A stretch of 64,000 nucleotides of DNA from the NCBI RefSeq assembly GCF_010548305.1, contig NZ_JAAGLV010000001.1:434001-498000 (forward strand). Reading direction: 5' to 3'. Under the pieces are notes generated by a model. It had not been told where the DNA came from. It saw only the letters and a program-made list of their open reading frames with translations, and searched no databases. How positions within the stretch are numbered: the stretch's first letter is position 1; every line of letters begins with the position of its first letter. This stretch comes from Streptomyces sp. SID13031 (GTDB taxonomy: Bacteria > Actinomycetota > Actinomycetes > Propionibacteriales > Kribbellaceae). The translations under genes and the position numbers were made by a program. This document shows positions 27,990-42,136 of this stretch, one piece after another.

Positions 27990-29788
27990 TCCCCCTGAAG
28001 AAGCAGATTGGTCAGTGCGGGATTGTCGATCGCAGCGCCGAGCAAACGCGCCGAAGCGGTGGCCGACGAGTCGCCGAGCCGCGCCTGGTGCAGCTTGGCG
28101 CGGACCATCAGTTCCCGCATCTCGCAGCGCGCCGCCAGCGTGGCGAGTTGCGCCACCAATGGCCGGGCACGTTCGTCGTCGTCGCGCGCCAACGCCGCAG
28201 TACAGGCTGCATCGAGGACATAGGCGTGCACCCACTGGTAGCGATCGGGCTCGCGCGCCGCCCGGCTCGCCGCTTGCGTGAGCCACTCGGTCGCGCCCGC
28301 ATGGTCCCCGCGATCAGCGCTGAGCAGCCCGAGCCCGCGGCCCGCCATCCCTTCCCAGCAAGGGTCATTGAGCTGACAGCCGAGCACCCACGCCTGCTCG
28401 AATCCGTCGGCGGCGGCTTCGAGGTCACCGGCGTACAGGGAGAGCTCGGCGTCGAGCGCCTGCGGAAACGGCAGGAAGGCGATCCAGCGCTCCTGCCTGA
28501 TCAGGTCGAGCGACTCGCGCACGATCGTCGTCGCCTGGCTGTACTCCGCGCGGAGCAGATGCGCGCGACCCATGAGCGCCAATGACCACGCCTGTTGCCG
28601 GCGATCCCCGCAGCGCGCGGCCGTGTCGACCGACTCGCCCAAGTGCTCGAAGGCCGCCGGATAGTCACCCTGATCGGACGAGTTCATCCCCCGTACGCCG
28701 AGGATCGCCGCGTGCTCCCCGTCGGTCTCGGCGAGCGCCTCCGCTTTCCTCAGCCAGTTGCCCGCCGTCTGACGCCGCCCGGCCTGTACTTCGACGAACC
28801 CGAGCTCGCGATGGGCGAGCACCGACGTACTCCGGTCGCCCGCCTGCTCGGCGATCAGGATCGCCTCGTGCAAGACGATCGCGCCCTCTTCGTCGTGACC
28901 GCGGATGGCATGGACGAGAGCGCCGCCGAGAGCCGCGAGAGCGCGACCTCGTAGTACCGCGTCGTGGCAGTGTTCTGCCTCAGAGACCGCTCTCCTGAGG
29001 CACTGGAGACCGGCATCGACCGCGCCTGCTGCGATCGCCGCCCGCCCGGCCTCGAGCTGGCTCGCCGCCGCTGCCCGGCCGCCCAGAGGCGGCCCGGCGA
29101 TCGAGCCGGGGCCCACCGCCGACGCTTCCCGCAGAGCCGAAGATGCCTGCAGCCCGAGCTCACGCCGCAAAAGGTCTTCACACACAGCGATCTGCCGGAG
29201 CGCCGCAGTGCGGTTCCCCGAGATCGCGAGGCTGCGGACGAGTAGTTCGTGGTTGCCCTGTTCCAGCGGGTTCAGCGCGACAGCCTTGGACGCGTAGGCG
29301 ACGGCATCGGCGGCCCGCCCTCCCGCCACCAGCGACACCGCGGTCTCCCGCAACCGCCCCTCGATCGCGGCCGAGAGCCGATGCCGCTCGACCAGCAACC
29401 AGGACTCGTACTCCGGGCAGGATGCGAGGTCCACCCCATCGAGCAGCTCGCCGCTGAAGTCCAGCAGCGGTTCCGGATCGGCCGAGTCCTCGGTGACCAC
29501 CAGAACGTCCGCAGTGGTGTCGAGACCGAGGGTGAGAACCAGGGGATCACCGGTGATGACATCCCCACCGCCGAGTGCTCGCCGCAGCTCGGCCAATGAC
29601 CAGCGCAAGGCGCCCAACGGATCATCGGCGTCCGCGAACAGCAGCTCCGCCAGCCGTTTGCGGCTCGGCGGTCGATCAGACAGTAGGAGGTACGCGAGCA
29701 GCGCCCACGTCTTGCGCCCCCGCGGCGGGCGAGTCGCCCCTCCGACCTGCTCGATGGACGGCGACCCCAGCAACCGGATCTTCGCCAT
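27986..29788 (-). CDS. SARP/BTAD-type regulator with TPR-like C-terminus
   Basis: 600 residues, ATG 29788 with a GGAGGGGG-type ribosome binding site; an upstream extension of the frame lacks similarity. The N-terminus is an OmpR-like winged helix (MAKIRLLGSPSIEQVGG through KTWALLAYLLLSDRPPSRKRLAELLF), then a bacterial transcriptional activator domain (to about residue 240), then about 350 residues of TPR-like helices. There is no NB-ARC ATPase between them. Such proteins activate secondary-metabolism or adaptive operons. It is co-translated with the methyltransferase and CMD genes downstream, which are its probable local targets. Confidence 0.87.
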   Translation of the reverse strand: MAKIRLLGSPSIEQVGGATRPPRGRKTWALLAYLLLSDRPPSRKRLAELLFADADDPLGALRWSLAELRRALGGGDVITGDPLVLTLGLDTTADVLVVTEDSADPEPLLDFSGELLDGVDLASCPEYESWLLVERHRLSAAIEGRLRETAVSLVAGGRAADAVAYASKAVALNPLEQGNHELLVRSLAISGNRTAALRQIAVCEDLLRRELGLQASSALREASAVGPGSIAGPPLGGRAAAASQLEAGRAAIAAGAVDAGLQCLRRAVSEAEHCHDAVLRGRALAALGGALVHAIRGHDEEGAIVLHEAILIAEQAGDRSTSVLAHRELGFVEVQAGRRQTAGNWLRKAEALAETDGEHAAILGVRGMNSSDQGDYPAAFEHLGESVDTAARCGDRRQQAWSLALMGRAHLLRAEYSQATTIVRESLDLIRQERWIAFLPFPQALDAELSLYAGDLEAAADGFEQAWVLGCQLNDPCWEGMAGRGLGLLSADRGDHAGATEWLTQAASRAAREPDRYQWVHAYVLDAACTAALARDDDERARPLVAQLATLAARCEMRELMVRAKLHQARLGDSSATASARLLGAAIDNPALTNLLLQGE

Positions 29789-29861
29789 CTGTCCCGCCCC
29801 CTCCCGAAACCTCAGTGTGGCGCACTCGCCTCCCCTGGGCGAGCGCGCCACAGCTTCTGAG

Positions 29862-30689
29862 TCAGCGCCTGATGCCGACGGCTTCCAAGTACTCCGCGTG
29901 CGCCGCGACCGTGCCGTCATCGGCCTGGTTGTGACCACGCGGTACTTCCGCAAGGTCGGCCGCGAACGCGACCAGCTCCTGGTCGGGCAGAGTCCCCGCG
30001 AGGCGGGTGATCGGTCCGTAGTGCTGGCGGAACCACTCGGAGAAGTGCTCCGGGGAGTGGTACCTGAACACGTACGAGCGCTTGGTCAGGCCGACCCACT
30101 CGACGCGGTCCCCGAACAGTCGGGACAGGTGCTCCTCGTTGCCCCACAGCGTCGCCGGCTGTACTCCGGCCGGCGGCGGCGCCCACTTGCCGACCGTGCG
30201 GAACAGGTCGCCGATCATGCCCTCCGGCGTCCAGCTTGCCAGCGCGATCTTGCCGCCCGGCTTCGTCACCCGGACGAGCTCGTCCGCGGCCTGCTGATGA
30301 TCCGGCGCGAACATCACCCCGACAGTGCTCGCCACCAGATCGAACGCGGCGTCCGGTACCGGCAGTTTCTCCGCGTCGCCTTCCAGGAAGGTCACCGGCA
30401 AGTGCTCGGCAGCGGCCCGCTCCCGGCCCTGCGCCAGCAGGTTGACCGCATAGTCGACCCCGGTCGCGTCGGCGAACCGCCGGGCCGCGGCCAGCGCGAC
30501 ATTCCCTTGCCCACAAGCGACATCCAGCACCGTCTGACCAGCCCGGACGTCGGCCGCCTCGACGAGCAGCTCGGCGATGATCTGCAGCGTGTTGCCGACC
30601 CGCGGATAGTCGCCGGTCTCCCACCCGGCCCGCTGCTTGGCCTTGATCGCCTCGAAATCGATTGCCGTCCCCGTCACATCCGTACTCAT
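29862..30689 (-). CDS. Class I SAM-dependent methyltransferase
   Basis: 275 residues from ATG 30689 with a GAAGGGGAAG ribosome binding site; a longer frame from 30812 adds an Arg-rich leader and was rejected. SAM motif I is VLDVACGQGNVALAAAR, then GVDYAVN and FLEGDAEKLPV, matching Methyltransf_11/25-type enzymes. The 72-base gap to the SARP-like gene on the same strand allows co-transcription. The substrate is unknown. Confidence 0.87.
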   Translation of the reverse strand: MSTDVTGTAIDFEAIKAKQRAGWETGDYPRVGNTLQIIAELLVEAADVRAGQTVLDVACGQGNVALAAARRFADATGVDYAVNLLAQGRERAAAEHLPVTFLEGDAEKLPVPDAAFDLVASTVGVMFAPDHQQAADELVRVTKPGGKIALASWTPEGMIGDLFRTVGKWAPPPAGVQPATLWGNEEHLSRLFGDRVEWVGLTKRSYVFRYHSPEHFSEWFRQHYGPITRLAGTLPDQELVAFAADLAEVPRGHNQADDGTVAAHAEYLEAVGIRR

Positions 30690-30896
30690 CCGCTTCCCCT
30701 TCGCCCACTGAGTCGCGCCCCCCAGCGACGCCACCGCCCTCCGCGGTGTACCCCGATCAGACCGGTCGACCGTGTGACGAGCCGTGTGAAAGCGCAGTGC
30801 GCCGCGGGTCAACCGCTACAGCGCTTTCGTTGTCAGGGTTGATATATCGACTGATCAGCGCGTTTGGAGCGTCCGTTGTCGGCCAGGTGCAAAGTC

Positions 30897-30939
30897 TTGC
30901 CAACGTTGTCATCGTTACTTATAGTCCGAGAAACGTTTC
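30897..30939 (+). promoter_or_regulatory. Sigma70-type promoter with LacI-type operator for the ABC importer operon
   Basis: TTGCCA at 30897-30902, a spacer of exactly 17 bases, and TATAGT at 30920-30925. The perfect 10-bp palindrome GAAACGTTTC follows at 30930-30939, overlapping the expected start point; it has the central CG and GAAAC arms of LacI-family operators. It leads to the importer gene at 31056. The rest of the 366-base gap (30690-31055) shows no gene. Confidence 0.75.
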
Positions 30940-31055
30940 CAACGGTGACAACCATCGTGAGGCAAGTGAAACGGAGGTGGCTTCCATCACATCGGTCCGG
31001 CCATGCGCCGGGTGAGGAGAGTCCGGTCAGGACTCGGATCGAAGGGAACCACATC

Positions 31056-32885
31056 GTGAACGATGCGCCGCGCCCGCAGTTCGAAGACGTCGCCGAGGTC
31101 GTCCGGCACCAGCTCAGCCGTCGAAGTGTGGTCGGAGGGGGAGCAGCTGCGATGGCCGCCTTCCTGGCCGCCTGTTCCGGCGGCGGCGGGTCGTACTCCG
31201 ACAAACCGGCCAACAAACCCGCCGCGACCAAGTCGATCCAGATCGGCAAGGCCAACATCCCGGTACCGCGGGACCAGACCGTGATCGTCGGCCAGGTCGA
31301 GTACACCGTGTTCGACAGCTTCAACGGGATGATCCCGAACGGGGCGCCCAGCGGTGCGGGCTTCGAGATCTGTCGCGAGGCGATGTTCTACCTGAGTTTC
31401 GCCACCGGTGAGCTGAAACCGTGGCTGGCGACGGCGTACAAGTACAACGACGCTCACACCGAGCTGACGATCAACTTCGATCCCAAAGCGAAGTGGAACG
31501 ACGGCCAGCCGCTGACCGCGAACGACTTCAAGTTCACCGTCCTGCTGCTGAAGGACCGTCCCGATCTGTTCGGCGGCGGTGGTGAGCTGAAGGAGTTCGT
31601 CAAGGAGATCAAGATCCCCGACGAGCACACCGCGGTGATCACGCTGACCAAGGCGACGCCCCGGTTCCACTACAACTTCATCGCCGCGATCGCCGGCGGG
31701 TTCGACATCCTTCCCGAGCACATCTGGAAGGGGAAGGACCCGACCAAGTACAAGGACAGCTCGCCGGTACGGACCGGTCCGTACAAGCTGAAGCAGGCGA
31801 TCCGGAACCAGAAGATGTTCGTCTGGGAGAAGAACCCGGACTACTGGGCCAAGGACAAGCTCGATGTCGGACCGCAGTACGTCGTCTTCCAGAGCACGTC
31901 GAAACAGGCCGACCAGGCCGCGCTCGCGTTCGAGCGGGCCGAGTTCGACGTCGGCTCGATCGACGAGCAGCACGCGAAGCAGTTGCGCAACGGCGGCTAC
32001 CCGAACCTGCAGACCACCCAGTTCCACGACCCGAACCCCCGGGTGATGTGGCTGAACTGCGATCCGTCCCGCGGGGTGATCGCCGAGGAGAAGATGCGCT
32101 GGGCGATCAACTACTGCCTGGACCGGGCGAAGATCGGCAAGTCCATCTGGCCGGTGGAGGTGCCGGCCGCGATCTACCCGTGGGCCGACTACCCGACCAA
32201 CGACAAGTGGAAGAACGACGAGCTGGCGGACAAGTACAAGTTCGAGTTCAACCCGCAGAAGGCGACCGAGCTGCTGGACGAGATCTGCCCGAAGAACTCG
32301 GCCGGCAAGCGGATCTACAAGGGCAAAGAGGTCAACCTCGAGATCATCACCGCCTCGCCGGTCGACGGCGGTGAGTACGCGATCGCGAACGTGCTGAAGA
32401 CCGATCTGGCCAAGGTCGGCGTACCGGCCACGCTGCGCAGCCTGTCCGGCAGCGTGCACGGCGAGAAGTTCGAGCGCGGCGAGTACGACATCGACTCCAA
32501 CTGGGCCGGGTTCGCGTTCGACCCCGCGCAGATGTACTCCGACTGGGAGAGCAGCCGGGCGCAGCCGATCGGCAAGAACGCGGCCGGCAAGAACAAGATG
32601 CGCTTCAAGGACGCGGCCTTCGACGAGCTGTCGCACCAGCTGGCCGCGATGGACCCGACCGCGGCGGAGGCGAAACCGCTGCTGGACCAGGCGCTGGAGA
32701 TCTACTTCCAGAAGCTGCCGCTGCTGCCGGTGATCCAGACCGGCTACCCGTCGTACTTCAACACGGCGTTCTGGACCGGCTGGCCGACCGACGACGACCT
32801 GTACGAGGTACCGCTGAACTGGTGGCAGCACTTCATCTTCGTGCTCGGCAAGGTCAAGGCCACCGGGCAGAAAGGGCCGGCGTGA
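31056..32885 (+). CDS. ABC transporter substrate-binding lipoprotein (family 5)
   Basis: 609 residues, GTG 31056 with GAAGGGA before it. The N-terminus has a twin-arginine sequence SRRSVV and a lipobox ending LAAC, so it is probably exported by Tat and then lipid-anchored outside the membrane. The body is the large two-lobed solute-binding family 5 (DppA/OppA-like), with WNDGQPLTANDFKFT and RTGPYKLKQ as typical family segments. The ligand is an oligopeptide or an oligosaccharide; the LacI-type operator in front favours sugar. It overlaps the next permease start by four bases. Confidence 0.93.
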   Translation: MNDAPRPQFEDVAEVVRHQLSRRSVVGGGAAAMAAFLAACSGGGGSYSDKPANKPAATKSIQIGKANIPVPRDQTVIVGQVEYTVFDSFNGMIPNGAPSGAGFEICREAMFYLSFATGELKPWLATAYKYNDAHTELTINFDPKAKWNDGQPLTANDFKFTVLLLKDRPDLFGGGGELKEFVKEIKIPDEHTAVITLTKATPRFHYNFIAAIAGGFDILPEHIWKGKDPTKYKDSSPVRTGPYKLKQAIRNQKMFVWEKNPDYWAKDKLDVGPQYVVFQSTSKQADQAALAFERAEFDVGSIDEQHAKQLRNGGYPNLQTTQFHDPNPRVMWLNCDPSRGVIAEEKMRWAINYCLDRAKIGKSIWPVEVPAAIYPWADYPTNDKWKNDELADKYKFEFNPQKATELLDEICPKNSAGKRIYKGKEVNLEIITASPVDGGEYAIANVLKTDLAKVGVPATLRSLSGSVHGEKFERGEYDIDSNWAGFAFDPAQMYSDWESSRAQPIGKNAAGKNKMRFKDAAFDELSHQLAAMDPTAAEAKPLLDQALEIYFQKLPLLPVIQTGYPSYFNTAFWTGWPTDDDLYEVPLNWWQHFIFVLGKVKATGQKGPA

Positions 32886-33976
32886 CGGCTGAGGCGCCGC
32901 CCGTGGTCGCTGTGGAGAAAGCCAAGGTGTCCGCGCCCCCGTCCGGGGTGCGCGCCTGGCTGTCCCGGCATCCGCTTGCGGCGTACGCCGGCCGCCGTTT
33001 CGGGCTCTATCTGGTGGAGTTGTGGGGAGCGCTCACGATCGCGTTCTTCTTCTTCCGGCTGATGCCCGGTGACCCGATCCAGACGCTGATCCAGAGCCTG
33101 CAGCAGAACTACGTCTACAACCAGCAGGCCAGCGTCGAGATCATCGCCCGGTACCAGCACGAGTTCGGTCTCGACGGCAACCTCTTCACCCAGTACCTGA
33201 GGTACATGGAGAAGCTGATCCTGCACGGCGATCTCGGGCCGTCGCTGATCAACTACCCGACGCCGGCGCAGGACGTGATCCTGCGCGCGCTGCCCTGGAC
33301 CATCGGTCTGCTCGGCATCTCGGCCGTACTGTCCTGGGTGATCGGCATCGTCGTCGGCGCCATCGCCGGCTGGCGGCGGGGCAAGGCGGGCTCGGCGATC
33401 ATCACGAACCTGTCGATCGCCCTGGCCCATGTGCCGTTCTTCTTCGTCGCGCTGATCCTGGTCTACGTCTTCGCCTACACCCTCGGCTGGTTGCCGGCGC
33501 GCTCGGCGTACGACTCCAACATCAATCCGGGGATCTCGCTGGACTTCATCGGCAGCGTCCTGAAGTACGGGTTGTTGCCGGGGTTGTCGATCGTCGGCAT
33601 CGGCGCGATGGGCTGGATCCTGTCGACGCGGATGCTGATGGTCCCGGTGCTCGGCGAGGACTACCTGGTGTATGCCGAAGCGAAGGGCCTCAAGCCCTGG
33701 CGGATCCTGACCCGCTACGCGTTGCGCAACTGCTACCTGCCGCAGGTGACCGCGTTCGGCATCTCGCTCGGCTTCATCTTCAACGGCAACGTGCTGGTGG
33801 AGCAGCTGTTCAACTACCCCGGTCTCGGTACGACCCTGGTGACCGCGATCCAGCAACTCGACTTCAACACGATCCTCGGCGTCACCGATATGGCGATCTT
33901 CACCGTGCTGACCGCCGTCCTCCTGCTCGATCTCCTTCTCCCGCTGCTTGACCCCCGCGTCAAGTACTGGAAATAG
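32882..33976 (+). CDS. ABC transporter permease (DppB-like)
   Basis: 364 residues. The start is GTG 32882, which overlaps the preceding stop (GTGA). Six membrane segments are expected, including LTIAFFFFRLMPGD near the N-terminus and GMGWI- and LLLDLLLPL-type segments. The EAA loop that contacts the ATPase is visible at AEAKGLKPWRILTRYALRNC. Its N-terminal cytoplasmic region of about 35 residues is longer than in standard DppB. It pairs with the DppC-like permease after a 5-base gap. Confidence 0.92.
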   Translation: MTAEAPPVVAVEKAKVSAPPSGVRAWLSRHPLAAYAGRRFGLYLVELWGALTIAFFFFRLMPGDPIQTLIQSLQQNYVYNQQASVEIIARYQHEFGLDGNLFTQYLRYMEKLILHGDLGPSLINYPTPAQDVILRALPWTIGLLGISAVLSWVIGIVVGAIAGWRRGKAGSAIITNLSIALAHVPFFFVALILVYVFAYTLGWLPARSAYDSNINPGISLDFIGSVLKYGLLPGLSIVGIGAMGWILSTRMLMVPVLGEDYLVYAEAKGLKPWRILTRYALRNCYLPQVTAFGISLGFIFNGNVLVEQLFNYPGLGTTLVTAIQQLDFNTILGVTDMAIFTVLTAVLLLDLLLPLLDPRVKYWK

Positions 33977-33981
33977 GCGCC

Positions 33982-34857
33982 ATGAGAATCCTGAACGCAG
34001 TACTGCGAACAGTCCGCAACAGCCGCCGGCTCGCGACCGGCTTGGTGATCCTCGCCCTGATGGTGTTGCTGGCGTTGTTCAGCCCGTTGATCGTCCACGC
34101 GATCGGTGGCGGGACGGACCCGATCGAGTTGGCGGCCTACGAGAAGTGGCTGGTGCCGTCGGGGGACCACGTGCTCGGGACCGATCAGTTCGGCCGGGAC
34201 GTGCTCGCGATGGTGGTGAGCGCTCTCTCGGTCTCCCTGCAGATCGGGGCGATCGCCGGGGTCATCTCGACCGTGGTCGGGGTGGTCGTGGCGTTCGTGG
34301 CCGGCTACAAGGGTGGCTGGATCGACAACGTTCTCTCGACCTTCACCGGGATCCTGCTGGTGATCCCGACCTTCCCGTTGCTGATCGCGCTCTCGGCGTA
34401 CGCGAAGAACGTCTCTCTGTTCCAGGTCGGCGTGATGATCTCGATCTTCTCCTGGCCGTTCGCGGCCAAGACGATCCGTTCCCAGGTGCTCAGCCTGCGC
34501 TCTCGCCCGTACGTCGATCTGGCCCGGGTCAGCAAGGCCCGCGACATGGAGATCATCGTGACCGAGCTGCTGCCGAACCTGCTCCCGTTCATCGGCGTCG
34601 GATTCGCCTCGTCGGCGCTCGGCGCGATCTTCGGGCTGGTCGGCCTCGAGGTGATCGGTCTCGGCCCCGGCGGCGTGATCGACCTTGGCCAGATCATCTT
34701 CAACGCGATCAACACCGGCGCGCTGACGCTGGGCGCCTGGCCGATGTTCGTCGTACCGATCGTGTTGCTGACGGCGCTGTTCGCGGCGCTGAACATGATC
34801 AACATCGGCCTCGAAGAGGTCTACAACCCGCGGCTGAGAGGAGTGGCCGGTGAGTGA
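33982..34857 (+). CDS. ABC transporter permease (DppC-like)
   Basis: 291 residues, ATG 33982. The sequence begins with a membrane helix (LVILALMVLLALFSPLIV), then GTDQFGRDVLA, the usual DppC/OppC turn, followed by five further membrane helices. The EAA-like loop is VDLARVSKARDMEIIVTELLPNL. Its end overlaps the first ATPase gene by eight bases. It forms the membrane channel with the preceding permease. Confidence 0.92.
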   Translation: MRILNAVLRTVRNSRRLATGLVILALMVLLALFSPLIVHAIGGGTDPIELAAYEKWLVPSGDHVLGTDQFGRDVLAMVVSALSVSLQIGAIAGVISTVVGVVVAFVAGYKGGWIDNVLSTFTGILLVIPTFPLLIALSAYAKNVSLFQVGVMISIFSWPFAAKTIRSQVLSLRSRPYVDLARVSKARDMEIIVTELLPNLLPFIGVGFASSALGAIFGLVGLEVIGLGPGGVIDLGQIIFNAINTGALTLGAWPMFVVPIVLLTALFAALNMINIGLEEVYNPRLRGVAGE

Positions 34858-35665
34858 GGAGACCGTACTGGAGGTGTCCGGCCTCGAGGTCGTCTACTCG
34901 ACCAACAAAGGTGACGTGAAGGCCGTGCAGGATCTGAACCTGTCCGTCCGCCGCGGCGAGATCCTCGGGATCGCGGGGGAGTCGGGCAGCGGTAAGTCCA
35001 CGCTCGCGGTGGCGCTGCTCCGGCTGCTCAAGCCGCCGGGCAAGGTGACGGCGGGTTCGGCGATCTTCCACCGCAAGGGCGGTTCGCCGGTCGATCTGCT
35101 GAAGGTACAGGGCGAGGAGCTCCGGGTTCTGAGATGGAGCGCGCTCTCGTATCTGCCCCAGGGCTCGCAGAGTTCGCTCAACCCGGTGATGCGGGTGGAG
35201 GACCAGTTCAAGGACGTCATCCTCGAACACGCGCCTCAGCGCAAGGAAGCGCTCTCCGAGCTGATCGCCAAGTTGCTCGACCAGGTCGGTCTGGAGCCGC
35301 GGGTGGCCCGGATGTACCCGCACGAGCTGTCGGGCGGGATGAAGCAGCGGGTGCTGATGGCGATCTGCGTCGCCCTCGAACCCGACCTGGTGATCGCCGA
35401 CGAACCGACCACCGCGCTCGACGTGACGATCCAGCGGGTGATCCTGCAGAGCCTCGCCGATCTGCGGCGCGACTTCGGCGTCACCTTGATGGTGATCTCG
35501 CACGACATGGGGGTGCACGCCCAGCTCGACGACCGGGTGGCGGTGATGTACGAGGGCCGGCTGGTCGAGGTCGGCGACGTCCACCAGGTCTTCAAGGATC
35601 CCCAGCACGACTACACCCGCCAGCTGATCGACTCGATCCCGCGACTCGGAAGGAGGGCGTCATGA
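34850..35665 (+). CDS. ABC transporter ATP-binding protein (DppD-like)
   Basis: 271 residues, GTG 34850, with GAGAGGAG before it. Walker A is GESGSGKST, the signature is LSGGMKQR, and Walker B is LVIADEPTTALD, followed by the switch histidine in ISHDMG. Its C-terminal tail DYTRQLIDSIPRLG is the typical oligopeptide/dipeptide ATPase end. It dimerises with the next ATPase to power import. It overlaps both neighbours. Confidence 0.95.
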   Translation: MSEETVLEVSGLEVVYSTNKGDVKAVQDLNLSVRRGEILGIAGESGSGKSTLAVALLRLLKPPGKVTAGSAIFHRKGGSPVDLLKVQGEELRVLRWSALSYLPQGSQSSLNPVMRVEDQFKDVILEHAPQRKEALSELIAKLLDQVGLEPRVARMYPHELSGGMKQRVLMAICVALEPDLVIADEPTTALDVTIQRVILQSLADLRRDFGVTLMVISHDMGVHAQLDDRVAVMYEGRLVEVGDVHQVFKDPQHDYTRQLIDSIPRLGRRAS

Positions 35666-36546
35666 GCGCCGGCAAGGTGATCGAGCTGCGCGGCGTACAG
35701 CAGCGCTTCCACGCCAGAGGGACGCCCGACGGTTATCTGACCGCGGTCGAGGACGCCAGCTTCCGGCTCGACGCGCACCCGCCACAGGTGGTCAGCCTGG
35801 TTGGCCAGAGCGGCAGCGGCAAGAGCACGATCGCGCGCAACATCCTCGGCCTGCAGAAACCGACGGCCGGCTCGATCACCTACGGCGGCAAGGACATCTT
35901 CAAGCTCAACCGCGCCGAGTACGACGAGTACCGCCGCAACGTGCAGCCCGTCTTCCAGGACCCGTACTCGATCTTCAACCCGTTCTACCGGGTCGACCGG
36001 GTGCTGTGGAAAGCGGTGAAGAAGTTCCAGCTGGCTTCGACCCGTGAGGCGGGCCTGGCGCTGATCGAGGAGTCCCTCGAAGCGGTCAGCCTCGACCCCG
36101 GTCGCGTCCTGGGCCGGTACCCCCACCAGCTCTCCGGCGGCCAGCGGCAACGAATCATGCTGGCCCGCATCCACATGCTCCGCCCGGCCTTCGTGATCGC
36201 CGACGAGCCCGTCTCGATGCTCGACGCCCAGATCCGCAAGATGTTCCTCGACATCCTGCTCGACTTCCAGCGCGCGCACGGCATGACGACGCTCTTCATC
36301 ACCCACGACCTGTCCACCGTCTACTACCTCGGCGGCCAGGTGATGGTCATCAACAAGGGCGAGATCGTCGAACGAGGCCCGGTCACCGAGGTCATGCACA
36401 CCCCGACCCACCCGTACACCCGCCTCCTCCTCGACTCCATCCCCGCCCCCGACCCCGACGCCCGCTGGACCACCCGCATCACCATCCACGAGTCCGGCGT
36501 CACCCCACCCACAGACACCGCCCAGGAAGCCACCCCGATCATCTAG
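35662..36546 (+). CDS. ABC transporter ATP-binding protein (DppF-like)
   Basis: 294 residues, ATG 35662, overlapping the preceding stop (ATGA). Walker A is GQSGSGKST, the signature is LSGGQRQR, Walker B is FVIADEPVSMLD, and the switch histidine is in ITHDLS. It ends with the family tail HPYTRLLLDSIP. This is the last gene of the five-gene importer operon; a strong terminator follows within five bases of its stop. Confidence 0.95.
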   Translation: MSAGKVIELRGVQQRFHARGTPDGYLTAVEDASFRLDAHPPQVVSLVGQSGSGKSTIARNILGLQKPTAGSITYGGKDIFKLNRAEYDEYRRNVQPVFQDPYSIFNPFYRVDRVLWKAVKKFQLASTREAGLALIEESLEAVSLDPGRVLGRYPHQLSGGQRQRIMLARIHMLRPAFVIADEPVSMLDAQIRKMFLDILLDFQRAHGMTTLFITHDLSTVYYLGGQVMVINKGEIVERGPVTEVMHTPTHPYTRLLLDSIPAPDPDARWTTRITIHESGVTPPTDTAQEATPII

Positions 36547-36550
36547 CTGT

Positions 36551-36575
36551 CCGAGCCCACCAGTGGTGGGCTCGG
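36551..36575 (+). terminator. Terminator of the ABC importer operon
   Basis: Perfect 11-bp stem CCGAGCCCACC (36551-36561) and GGTGGGCTCGG (36565-36575) with a 3-base loop, right after the stop codon. It separates the importer operon from the encapsulin-terpene operon. The following stretch to about 36930 holds no gene that I can support; a weak TTGACG at 36782-36787 with TACCGT at 36807-36812 (19-base spacer) is the only promoter-like pair. Confidence 0.85.
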
Positions 36576-36935
36576 TCGGTGGAGCGCTTGTTTGATTCAG
36601 GACAATTGGTGGTATCGATTCCATAACCGTTCGGGGCGAGAGGTTGCCGGGGGCATCGGGGAGAGGTTGCTCGGGGCAAGCGAGCGGGGTGGGGCCGGGG
36701 CGTGGCGGGTATTCCTCGGGGTGCTACGGGGATTGTTTCGGGGGTTTGGAAGGTTTGGAAAAACTTGCAGGTGTGCTCATCTTGACGCCGCTGGTGAGGG
36801 CTCGGTTACCGTTTGTCACGTAGCGGTCGAGACGGTGGGACACAGGGCGAACTGGGCGTCGGCAGTCTGTGGTCCGGCCGGAGCCCCTCGCGGGCTGTCG
36901 ACCGATCGATCCAGCTGAGCGGATCAACCAATCCA

Positions 36936-37061
36936 TTGAACAGGTGCTCTGTGCACCTGTGCCCCAACGCGTGCCGGTCCACCCGCCGGCCCGACTTCCC
37001 CTGCCCGGAATGGGCGCAGGCCTACGCCCGTACCGGGCGCGACAACGTGAACCGCGAATGA
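36936..37061 (+). CDS. Possible small Cys-containing protein in front of the encapsulin gene
   Basis: 41 residues if TTG 36936 is used, 36 if GTG 36951 is used. From about 36936 nearly every codon ends in G or C up to the stop, while the same frame further upstream and the other frames do not; this is the coding signature of the neighbours. The stop TGA (37059-37061) is followed without a gap, and in the same frame, by the shell protein ATG. The product has four cysteines from TTG (three from GTG), in the pattern CSVHLCPNAC then FPCPEW. No family is recognised. It may be a leader peptide that couples translation, or a small partner of the shell. Confidence 0.45.
   Translation: MNRCSVHLCPNACRSTRRPDFPCPEWAQAYARTGRDNVNRE
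36941..36959. promoter_or_regulatory. Perfect inverted repeat at the start of the encapsulin operon
   Basis: CAGGTGC (36941-36947) and GCACCTG (36953-36959) around TCTGT. It overlaps the possible start of the small ORF. It could be a protein-binding operator or an RNA hairpin that hides the start site. No protein is known for it here. Confidence 0.5.
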
Positions 37062-42125
<5,064 letters not shown>

Positions 42126-42136
42126 GGAGTCATGTC

